Assembly (NCBI GenBank): GCA_022708005.1
Contig: JAKIZN010000015.1
Location: 1-13,228 of the forward strand
Direction: 5' to 3'
Origin: Bacteroidota bacterium
GTDB taxonomy: Bacteria; Bacteroidota; Ignavibacteria; Kapaibacteriales; UBA2268
Length of the DNA: 13,228 nucleotides
In this document: one piece after another, positions 6,296 through 12,393 of the stretch
How the letters are laid out: each line of letters starts with the position of its first letter
Numbering within the stretch: position 1 is the stretch's first letter
Notes under the pieces: generated by a model
Database searches by the model: none
Told to the model about the DNA's origin: nothing
What the model saw: only the letters and a program-made list of their open reading frames with translations
Translations under genes and position numbers: made by a program

Positions 6296-8149
6296 TTATC
6301 TTGATAAAATAAACTTGCCCACCAGCCACTTCTCCGGCTCGTATTCATATTTTATAAAGTAAATACCGTTCGGCAAGTCCGATAAATCCACCCGCAAAGA
6401 TTTCTGATTGGAATTTTCGACCCTAAAAATAATCTTCCCCGAAATATCGCATATAAACAGCTCTTCAATTTTCCCACTTAATTCTATGTTGATAAACCCA
6501 GTCGATGGATTGGGAAAATATTTCCACCAAGGTGCATCGCCAAGGTTGCTATCATCTTGATATGGCACTTCGTCGGAAGGCAAAATGCCTTTGATGGCAG
6601 TAGCGCTGTCGCTCAAAGCAACAAGCAGAGTGTTGCTTGAACCGCTCGGCTGTTGCACGCATTCGGGCAAATATGTAAATTGATAAATAGTTTTAAAAAG
6701 CAAAGAGTTGAGCAATTGCACAGAATAATTATCCGTTGTCGGCTCTATGTGCTTGCCTCCGATACCGCTGTCGTCAGTCAAAAATAGGTAGACGCCGTTT
6801 GTGAGCAACGAAAAAGTTCGCATCAAATATTCTGTGCTTTTATCGATGCCACTGCAAGTTAAAGGCACTATTCTAATCCCTTTAGCCGAAGCGTATTTGA
6901 TGTATTTCTTTAAAGTATTATTGGAGTTTTCGTTCTGGTGCGGTGGAGCATCAAGCACGAGGAATAAAATTCTCGCGAGAGCGTCGTCCCGCCAGCTCAG
7001 CATATCGACTGCCTCTTGGATTGCCGCGTCGACTGCTTCGGGAAAGTCGCCACCACCGCTAGCGCTATTGCTTTTTATAAAATCAAGCAATTCTTCAAGA
7101 TTGTCCGAAAAATCAAAATGTTTCGTCAAGTATTCGTCGCCGATATCACGATAAAACAAAGCCGAAGACCGCACATTTACATTCGGCACGGAGTCTTTAA
7201 CTCGATTGATAATATCCACTATTTCAGATTTCAAATATTCAATTTCGTCGCCCATCGAACCAGTCGCATCTACAACAAAAGCCATATCCAAATTGTTGGA
7301 ATATCCGCATGCCTCATCAAGTTGTAGCACGTTTAGCCCTTCGTAAAATAGTGTCGGATTGCTGATTATATGTTTCTTCCCACGATACTCCACCTCGATT
7401 TTTAAAGCCTCTTGCAAATTAATTTCCCTACCGTAGGCGTTTGCCCAAAGTTCTGCCTTGCCAGTATTGTCTGTTCTGGATTCCCAAATTACTGATTTGC
7501 CAATTAGCTTTACTTTAGCATTGACAATCGGGCTTTTCGAGCGGGTTTCCACTTGAACGGTGAACCTATCGCTTGGTTTGACTGCCCATGCTTGTGCGTA
7601 TTCGGCAAGTTGGCTTTCAGATATATCATTCCACATTTTCCATTTAGTGAAATCATTGATATCGCCAGCAGTTAGCTTGCCTGCTTGCCCTTCTTCGCTG
7701 ATATACATTTCTGAGCCAACTGTGAGCGACGCAGTTTTTGCGGTAAGCCCTGCCATTCCGGGCATTGAAGCAAATTCCGTTTCTCCGCCATATCCTCCCA
7801 AATCGACGCCGCCTCTTCCTTTTGGCTTCTTAGGCGGCTTGCGGCTTGCGCTTGCTTTTTCCATAACAAGCAAGTAATGCTCTCTCAGATATGGTAGCAC
7901 ATCGATATTAATAGTTTGGTAGCCACTTTTAGATATAGTCAGCTTTGCAGTAGAATCTTTCAAATTAATCTTAAAATATCCATCGGCATTAGTCATAACG
8001 CTTGTTTTAGACTTGCTAACAGCAACTTTTGCTTTGGATATGGCTTGCTTCTTTTCGTCAATAATTTTACCTGTTATTTCAAATTGGGCAGCTATCGCAC
8101 TAGCAGAGAAAGCAAGCAATACGGCGAATAAAAATGCTATTTTTTTCAT
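6296..8149 (-). CDS. Secreted von Willebrand factor A protein with a type IX secretion sorting domain
   Basis: The 617-residue protein has a signal peptide (MKKIAFLFAVLLAFSASAIAA, cleavage near 21). A carboxypeptidase-regulatory-like beta domain follows at about 22-95 (GKIIDEKKQAISKAKVAV, then NADGYFKINL). A basic PPKKPKGRGG linker and Gly-rich stretch lie at about 104-122. A second Ig-like domain lies at about 193-275. The VWA domain at about 286-455 has the metal site DATGS (294-298), the GGGDFPEAV loop (365-373) and LDAPPH (399-404). Thr replaces the first Ser of the classical DxSxS motif but can still bind metal. The C-terminus from WWKYFPNPSTG (541-551) to KFILSR is a classic type-A sorting domain of type IX secretion, so the protein should be exported and anchored on, or released from, the cell surface. 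GAGGTG precedes the ATG. The ligand is unknown. Confidence 0.9.
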   Translation of the reverse strand: MKKIAFLFAVLLAFSASAIAAQFEITGKIIDEKKQAISKAKVAVSKSKTSVMTNADGYFKINLKDSTAKLTISKSGYQTINIDVLPYLREHYLLVMEKASASRKPPKKPKGRGGVDLGGYGGETEFASMPGMAGLTAKTASLTVGSEMYISEEGQAGKLTAGDINDFTKWKMWNDISESQLAEYAQAWAVKPSDRFTVQVETRSKSPIVNAKVKLIGKSVIWESRTDNTGKAELWANAYGREINLQEALKIEVEYRGKKHIISNPTLFYEGLNVLQLDEACGYSNNLDMAFVVDATGSMGDEIEYLKSEIVDIINRVKDSVPNVNVRSSALFYRDIGDEYLTKHFDFSDNLEELLDFIKSNSASGGGDFPEAVDAAIQEAVDMLSWRDDALARILFLVLDAPPHQNENSNNTLKKYIKYASAKGIRIVPLTCSGIDKSTEYLMRTFSLLTNGVYLFLTDDSGIGGKHIEPTTDNYSVQLLNSLLFKTIYQFTYLPECVQQPSGSSNTLLVALSDSATAIKGILPSDEVPYQDDSNLGDAPWWKYFPNPSTGFINIELSGKIEELFICDISGKIIFRVENSNQKSLRVDLSDLPNGIYFIKYEYEPEKWLVGKFILSR

Positions 8150-8264
8150 CTCGACACCTCATAATACTTGAACTACTTATATAACGCTTTAAACTGCTAT
8201 TTAGTTACAAAGTCGAATTTGAGCGCAGCCGTATAAGCTTGAAATCACAGCAACAAGCAGGTGA

Positions 8265-8600
8265 TTTTTAATCTCGAAAGGATTTGATATTTATAAAAAA
8301 ACAAATAATGCAATAGGAACTCTGACCTCACCCCCCGGACACCTTCTCCAAAGGCGAAGGGGAAGCAAAAATAGGTGCCCAACATCTTCGAGGTGTAGGA
8401 CGTTTATTATTACAGTCTGAATCAAGATTCTCAGGATTATATAATTACCGGGATAAGAAAGAAGAAAATTGATAGTCGCAAATAATCTTGCTAATCCTTT
8501 AATCTTGTAAATCCTGATTCAGACAAGAATAGGTATAGGACATCTGGGAAGCAGCAAATAGGCAATGAAAAAGTTCCTGATGAATTATTAGGATTTAATA
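8265..8600. repeat. Palindromic intergenic repeat, copy 2 (rearranged and split)
   Basis: A degenerate copy lies in the 512-base gap between the secreted-protein gene and ruvA. It shows a decayed module A (8267-8284), an inverted piece of tail E (AATAATGCAATAGGAACT, 8304-8321) and a separate hairpin ending in CTTCTCCAAAGGCGAAGGGG (8343-8362). Part of hairpin D follows (8384-8401), then an inserted inverted-repeat element, the rest of D (8531-8545) and tail E (8546-8598). Modules B and C are absent. The left part of the gap, 8150-8264, must hold the promoter of the secreted-protein gene, but I recognise nothing in it. Confidence 0.75.
8402..8530. repeat. Inverted-repeat element inserted in hairpin D of copy 2
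   Basis: GTCTGAATCAAGATT (8415-8429) faces AATCCTGATTCAGAC (8510-8524), 14 of 15 bases complementary, and the similarity continues weakly inward. The element is bordered by AGGTGTAGGAC (8391-8401) and AGGTATAGGAC (8531-8541), which look like a duplicated 11-base target with one change. It has no coding capacity I trust. From memory, the GTCTGAATCAGGATT-type sequence recurs in many FCB-group genomes. Confidence 0.6.
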
Positions 8601-8606
8601 TATTTG
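8599..8606 (+). promoter_or_regulatory. Candidate -7 element for ruvA
   Basis: TATATTTG is an exact match to the Bacteroidota TAnnTTTG element, 55 bases before the ruvA ATG and just after repeat copy 2. The -33 position has only a poor match within the end of tail E. If real, the repeat would reach into the promoter region. Confidence 0.3.
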
Positions 8607-8661
8607 CAATATTTTCGTCTATATTATCTGCATTTGAATGCCATATTGAAGTTGCGTTTAT

Positions 8662-9261
8662 ATGATAGCACAAATTAGTGGAATATTAATAGAAAAGCAC
8701 TCTACTGAAGTAGTAGTCGATTGCTCTGGAGTGGGATATTTGCTCTTGGTCTCGGTTAAAAGTTCAAGCAGACTTGCCGACATTGGCGAAAAAATAACGC
8801 TGAAAACAATTTTTATTCCACGAGAAGATCAATTTTTGCTATTCGGCTTTTATGACGATGCCGAGCGAGATATGTTCAAGCTAATTACTTCGATAACTGG
8901 CATCGGACCTAAAACAGCATTGGGGATACTTTCGGCAGTGTATCCAGATGAATTGGCGAAGCATATAATCGAAGGAAATTTGTTGGCACTGCAAAAATTG
9001 CCCGGCGTGGGCAAAAAAACTGCCGAGCGAATATTGGTCGAACTCAGAGACAAAGTAGGAAAAATTAGCTTAGGAACGTCGTCAGACCTAAGCTCCGCAA
9101 GCTTTATTATTAAAAATGAAGCTATTGCGGCAATGATGACACTTGGGTATAGCCGAGTTGCTGCAGAAAAGGCTGTTGGCAAGGTAATTGCTGCTAAATC
9201 TTTGCAGGAACTCAATGCAGAAACTATAATCAGAGACGCATTGAAGTATGCGACTGAATAG
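8662..9261 (+). CDS. ruvA: Holliday junction branch migration complex subunit RuvA
   Basis: RuvA binds four-way DNA junctions as a tetramer and loads the RuvB motor for branch migration in recombination and repair. The 199 residues match the family length. Domain I (1-64) begins MIAQISGILIEK and contains GVGYLLLVSV and PREDQFLLFGF, where the E. coli protein has His in place of the first Pro. Domain II has the two helix-hairpin-helix motifs ITGIGPKTALGIL (78-90) and LPGVGKKTAERILVEL (113-128), which grip the DNA backbone. After a variable linker (135-150), domain III (151-197) with AIAAMMTLGYSRVAAEKAV contacts RuvB. No ruvB or ruvC is adjacent. No Shine-Dalgarno sequence is seen before the ATG. 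The next gene starts 13 bases after the stop, so the pair is probably cotranscribed. Confidence 0.97.
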   Translation: MIAQISGILIEKHSTEVVVDCSGVGYLLLVSVKSSSRLADIGEKITLKTIFIPREDQFLLFGFYDDAERDMFKLITSITGIGPKTALGILSAVYPDELAKHIIEGNLLALQKLPGVGKKTAERILVELRDKVGKISLGTSSDLSSASFIIKNEAIAAMMTLGYSRVAAEKAVGKVIAAKSLQELNAETIIRDALKYATE

Positions 9262-9274
9262 TGGGGATAAAATT

Positions 9275-10036
9275 ATGATATTAGTGATACCATCAATAGA
9301 GATAGCAGAAGGCGCAAGCACAGTCGAAATTCGCTGTGATGACGAAAATTCCGAATATTTCGATAAAATATCAAGCGATCCGCTCTTGCTATCGCAGCTT
9401 TTGCGTAAAGAAAATGCGAAATGTTTGCATATCATAGATAGCGACTCATTCGCAAAAAGGAATAATCTGCTGAATATTGTAACTACCTTGTATTTAACAG
9501 AAAGTATAGACATACCAATACAATATGCAGCTCGCTTTAGCTCAATTGAAGAGTGCAGAGTATTGCTCAATAGCGGAGTTTATCGAGTGGTAATAGACGG
9601 CGATCTTGTTATGGATAATCCTAAAAGCATATCAAAACTTATCAGTGATTTTACGCCCTCGCGGGTTGCCTTCCAAGCCGATGTAAGCAGCAGATTTGTT
9701 TATTTCCACTCGATGCAAAAGGAAATGAGGATTGGCGATTACATAGAATACTTATCAAATCTCGGAGCCAATCGTGCTGTATATAGTTGCGATAAATGGC
9801 GTTTAAAGGACGACGAACCAGATTATCATTTTTTAGAGCAACTTGCAGAAAAAAATAATTTTAAGATAACAATTGCAGATGGGATTACATCTTTTGAGCG
9901 ACTGAACAACCTTAAAAAATTGGGCAGCAGCAGGATTGACTCTTGTATAATCGGCAAACCACTATACGAAAATATCTTTCCTTGCCAGAAAATTTGGCGA
10001 GAAGCAGAAAGCGAAATTATTAGCAACTTCCTTTAA
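9275..10036 (+). CDS. Divergent HisA/HisF-like TIM-barrel protein
   Basis: The 253 residues follow the HisA layout from end to end. They read ILVIPSIEI (2-10), DPLLLSQLLRKENAKCLHIIDSDS (35-58), IDIPIQY (78-84), VAFQADV (131-137), KITIADGITSFERL (197-210) and SCIIGKPLYEN (223-233). HisA isomerises ProFAR in histidine synthesis. Several signatures are altered. The catalytic Asp of IPAIDL is Glu9. The phosphate-binding GGGIRS is AARFSS (85-90). The second phosphate loop keeps only part of its glycines. The second catalytic Asp may survive as Asp136. So this is probably not a normal HisA, and no his gene is nearby. The start at 9275 is preferred over the in-frame ATG at 9248, inside ruvA, because it begins at the family's usual first strand and has GGGG upstream. 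The function is unknown. Confidence 0.75.
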   Translation: MILVIPSIEIAEGASTVEIRCDDENSEYFDKISSDPLLLSQLLRKENAKCLHIIDSDSFAKRNNLLNIVTTLYLTESIDIPIQYAARFSSIEECRVLLNSGVYRVVIDGDLVMDNPKSISKLISDFTPSRVAFQADVSSRFVYFHSMQKEMRIGDYIEYLSNLGANRAVYSCDKWRLKDDEPDYHFLEQLAEKNNFKITIADGITSFERLNNLKKLGSSRIDSCIIGKPLYENIFPCQKIWREAESEIISNFL

Positions 10037-10059
10037 ACCCCAATAAGGCAAAATCTTTT

Positions 10060-10193
10060 TGACCTCAACCCCCAGCACATTCTCCAAAGGCGAAGAGGAG
10101 AAAAAATAGATGTCCTACACTTCAAAAGTGTAGGACATCTGGAAAACAGCGGATAGGCAATTGAAAAGTTCCTATTGCATTATTTTGATTCAA
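10060..10193. repeat. Palindromic intergenic repeat, copy 3 (hairpin D and tail E)
   Basis: A short copy lies between the convergent HisA-like and RIC genes. It begins with a sequence like that in copy 2 (GACCTCAACCCCCAGCACAT, 10061-10080, then TCTCCAAAGGCGAAGAGGAG), followed by hairpin D (10108-10140) and tail E (from 10141). D is a perfect 15-bp stem with loop CAA. Compared with copy 1, one C:G pair is T:A, changed on both sides. Modules A to C are absent. Tail E runs into the last codons of the RIC gene. Confidence 0.85.
10101..10140 (-). terminator. Probable terminator of the RIC operon, formed by hairpin D
   Basis: Read on the minus strand, the perfect 15-bp hairpin (10108-10140) is followed by A and six Ts (10101-10107), about 40 bases after the RIC stop codon. 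The stem is only moderately GC-rich but long. The other D copies lack this T run, so the terminator role would be specific to this site. Confidence 0.5.
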
Positions 10194-10881
10194 TTAACTT
10201 TGCAGTTTTAGGAAATAAAATATTATTTTCCAAGTGAATATGAGTATGCAAATCGTCCTCAAATTCATTTAGCAAAGCAAGAGTTACCCTATATGTATTG
10301 CAAGCATCGTCTGGGACTGTGTAATTTGACGTTAGCTCGGATATTCTATGAAACCTTGCACCTTCGTTGTCGTGCTCTTTTATTAGCTCGCTTATAGCGC
10401 CAGCCAACGGCTTAATTTCACCATTTGCCTGTTTGCTTACCATTTTTCTAATCTGCGGAAATACTATTAGTTCCTCTTTTTTCATGTGTTTGGTCAGCTC
10501 ATCGGCGGATTCTTTAAATAGCCGATTCACTTCAAATAGCTCTGCGTGGCGATCGCCATGCACATTGGTAACTTTATCTAAATATGGTACAATTTCTTGA
10601 ATTTTCTCTTCAACATATCTATGATGTTTCTTTTCGATATAGTCTGCGAGCAAGTCAAGAGGCCAAGAGTTGTAGTCCATCGACTGCTCTTTCTGTGCGC
10701 TGAGGGCGTCGTTCAGAGCGCCAACCAAAGCCTCTGGGTTAATGTTTTTCTTTTTGCAACTATCGGCAATCGATATATTCCCTCCGCAGCAAAAGTCTAT
10801 TCCGTTCTGCTTGAAAATGGAAGCTGCTCTATAATCTTGAGCAACCAGCTCGCCAACTGTCACATTTACATCGATACTCAT
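10180..10881 (-). CDS. ric: Iron-sulfur cluster repair di-iron protein RIC (ScdA/YtfE family)
   Basis: RIC proteins restore iron-sulfur clusters damaged by nitric oxide or peroxide, using a di-iron centre in a hemerythrin-like four-helix bundle. The 233 residues have the usual two parts. The N-terminal ScdA domain (1-60, GELVAQDYRAASIFKQNGID) contains the conserved FCCGG with Cys31 and Cys32. The hemerythrin domain (about 75-228) has the iron-ligand pattern: His86/His87 in EKKHHRYVEE, His132 and Glu136 in KHMKKEE, His170 in KEHDNEG, then His214 or His216 and Glu218 in HTHIHLENN. AAGGAG lies nine bases before the ATG. It starts 18 bases after the methyltransferase gene, so the two form an operon. 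Its last codons (GAA TCA AAA TAA) fall inside tail E of the repeat. Identity is secure; whether it answers nitric oxide or peroxide here is not. Confidence 0.95.
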   Translation of the reverse strand: MSIDVNVTVGELVAQDYRAASIFKQNGIDFCCGGNISIADSCKKKNINPEALVGALNDALSAQKEQSMDYNSWPLDLLADYIEKKHHRYVEEKIQEIVPYLDKVTNVHGDRHAELFEVNRLFKESADELTKHMKKEELIVFPQIRKMVSKQANGEIKPLAGAISELIKEHDNEGARFHRISELTSNYTVPDDACNTYRVTLALLNEFEDDLHTHIHLENNILFPKTAKLIESK

Positions 10882-10899
10882 AATATTAGCTCCTTATGA

Positions 10900-11673
10900 T
10901 TAATTAATCTTTTCAGCCAAAATGGCTATGGCATTCAAATGCCTTTGATGTTTTCTAAATACTTCGCGCATTGCTAAAATGCGTTTTCTTGCTTGCGGAT
11001 GCCGCAATATATTGCAGCCAATTTTTAAAAATCTAAACAAACCTTCATCATCAATGATTCGCTTTAATTCCAATAGATACATATCATTTGTGAATACTTT
11101 TTTTACAGAAAATCCCATACTTTCAAGCAGGTTTCTCCACTCTGCCTCGGTCAGCGGTCTTGCATTTACCTTGATTGTAGAAGCTAGATCTCTTTGTATT
11201 TCATTTTTTAGCTTGTCGTCCACGTCTACTAATCCAAGCTCGTGGATTGCATATTGCCCTCCATTTTTAAGGATGCGATGCGCTTCGCTGATTATTTCAG
11301 ATTTGCGGCGGTCTGCGTGCATAGTTAGCATTGCCTCCCCATAAACTTTATCTTTGGAACCGCTCTCAAGCCCCGTCTCAGCCGCATTGCGCAAAATAAA
11401 TTGCACATTTTCTCTGTGGATTTTCTTCTGCAATAGTGCAATGACATCTTCATCGGCATCCACTCCGACGTATGTATTTGGATTGCACTTCAAAGCAAGA
11501 GCTGCCGTAAAGCCAAGCCCCGGTGCATATTCCACAATATCATCATTCGGCGAAATATGAAGTTCGGACATTAACTTTTGGGATAGCTCTTTGCCGCCGG
11601 GTCTTAGCACTCTTTTTCCCATTCTGGCTAATAGCCAATGACCCGGTGCGTTTGTAAACTCATTTATAATCAT
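10900..11673 (-). CDS. Class I SAM-dependent methyltransferase, partner of RIC
   Basis: The 257-residue soluble protein has a Rossmann-type methyltransferase core. Motif I is DIVEYAPGLGFTAALAL (45-61), with Glu48 and an APGLG loop in place of the usual D-x-G-x-G. The ribose-binding acidic pair is GVDADED (70-76), a YGEAMLTMH stretch (111-119) matches motif IV, and HRILKNGGQYAIHELG (132-147) matches the post-motif region of the UbiE-like group. A basic helical C-terminus (about 205-257) follows, with ARKRILAMREVFRKHQRHL. The substrate cannot be read from the sequence. From memory, methyltransferases of this kind occur near RIC or hemerythrin genes in other bacteria, which suggests a shared stress response. 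GAGGT lies eight bases before the ATG. The gene leads the operon and the long gap upstream probably holds its control sites. Confidence 0.85.
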   Translation of the reverse strand: MIINEFTNAPGHWLLARMGKRVLRPGGKELSQKLMSELHISPNDDIVEYAPGLGFTAALALKCNPNTYVGVDADEDVIALLQKKIHRENVQFILRNAAETGLESGSKDKVYGEAMLTMHADRRKSEIISEAHRILKNGGQYAIHELGLVDVDDKLKNEIQRDLASTIKVNARPLTEAEWRNLLESMGFSVKKVFTNDMYLLELKRIIDDEGLFRFLKIGCNILRHPQARKRILAMREVFRKHQRHLNAIAILAEKIN

Positions 11674-11706
11674 AATAATTACCTCAATAGCTGAAAAACT
11701 CTTTAG

Positions 11707-11720
11707 TTGGAAATTTTCAA
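11707..11720. promoter_or_regulatory. Candidate operator ahead of the methyltransferase-RIC operon
   Basis: TTGGAAATTTTCAA is a near-perfect 14-base dyad with TTG and CAA at its ends, 34-47 bases before the methyltransferase start. It resembles Crp/Fnr-family sites (TTGAT-N4-ATCAA), which often control RIC genes, but lacks the inner T and A. The position is too close to the start codon for a typical activator, so repression or chance are both possible. Confidence 0.25.
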
Positions 11721-12008
11721 GTTTTTGTTTTTCACAATATATTAGTGCGATATAATATTGAAGTATAGATAGCTATAACAATATTTTTAGATAAACCTAA
11801 ATTTTAAGATTAATCAATATGACGACAGCACTAAAATTTTAGTTGAAAATATTTTAGAAAAAATGCAAAGTTGTTAGAAAGAAAGCGGGGCGGCAAGCCG
11901 CTATATGTGCTGTTAATTAAGTAATTAAGACATTTATATCTGATATTATTAATTAATCCCAAATAATTCATTAGAAACTATAACTGAACGCGCATCCGTA
12001 AGAAAATG
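11721..12008. other. AT-rich intergenic stretch without a recognised gene
   Basis: This is the left part of the 720-base gap between divergent genes. It is very AT-rich and presumably holds the promoter of the methyltransferase-RIC operon. One small GC-rich island at about 11886-11902 can form a short GCGG-CAAG-CCGC hairpin. The longest open frames are below 50 codons, lack ribosome binding sites and resemble nothing I know. Confidence 0.6.
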
Positions 12009-12314
12009 TTTGGCTTTAAGATGCCCTACACCTTCGAGCTGTAGGACATCTGGAAAACAGCGGATAGGCAGTCAGTTAGAGTGTTTAGGGTTTAATCCCG
12101 AAGGGATTTGATGTTTGTAGAAAATAAAATTGCATAACCCAATGCGACTCCTACGGAGTCGTATAAATCGCCGATTATTCATTACTACAAACATTTGAAC
12201 CCTTCGGGTTCGTTACAATTTGGCTTTAAGATGTCCTATACCTTCGAGGTGTAGGACATCTGGGAAACAGCGGATAGGCAATGGAAAAGTTTCTAATGAA
12301 TTATTTGGATTAAA
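12009..12314. repeat. Palindromic intergenic repeat, copy 4 (D-E-A-B-C-D-E)
   Basis: This is the largest copy. A 62-base segment containing hairpin D and the start of tail E (12009-12070) recurs at 12219-12280 with four differences by eye. Between the two lie hairpin A (AATCCCGAAGGGATT, 12094-12108), outer stem ATGTTTGTAG (12111-12120) with CTACAAACAT (12185-12194), hairpin B (CGACTCCTACGGAGTCG, 12145-12161) and hairpin C (GAACCCTTCGGGTTC, 12197-12211). A-to-B, A-to-C and A-to-D spacings (51, 103 and 135 bases) equal those of copy 1. Tail E ends 80 bases before the DUF3109 start codon. No protein is encoded. Confidence 0.92.
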
Positions 12315-12393
12315 ATTATTAATAATAAGTAATTTGTCAATCAAATAATTATTAACTAAATTACTTAATTATAATTTTTTGCAAGGGAGAATT

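Noticed and set aside
8491..8673. A 60-codon open frame on the minus strand ending in SESGFTRLKD
   Set aside because: It reads through the inverted-repeat element and tail E. Such translations come from dispersed non-coding repeats.
9248..9274. An earlier start for the HisA-like gene at 9248
   Set aside because: It would begin inside ruvA without a ribosome binding site and add residues before the usual first strand of the family. The ATG at 9275 fits better.
9088..9570. A 160-codon open frame on the minus strand across ruvA and the HisA-like gene
   Set aside because: It is antisense to two genes with recognisable families and has no start signal or similarity.
11831..11971. A 46-codon open frame on the minus strand in the long gap
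   Set aside because: It has AT-rich, low-complexity translation, no ribosome binding site and no similarity I recognise.
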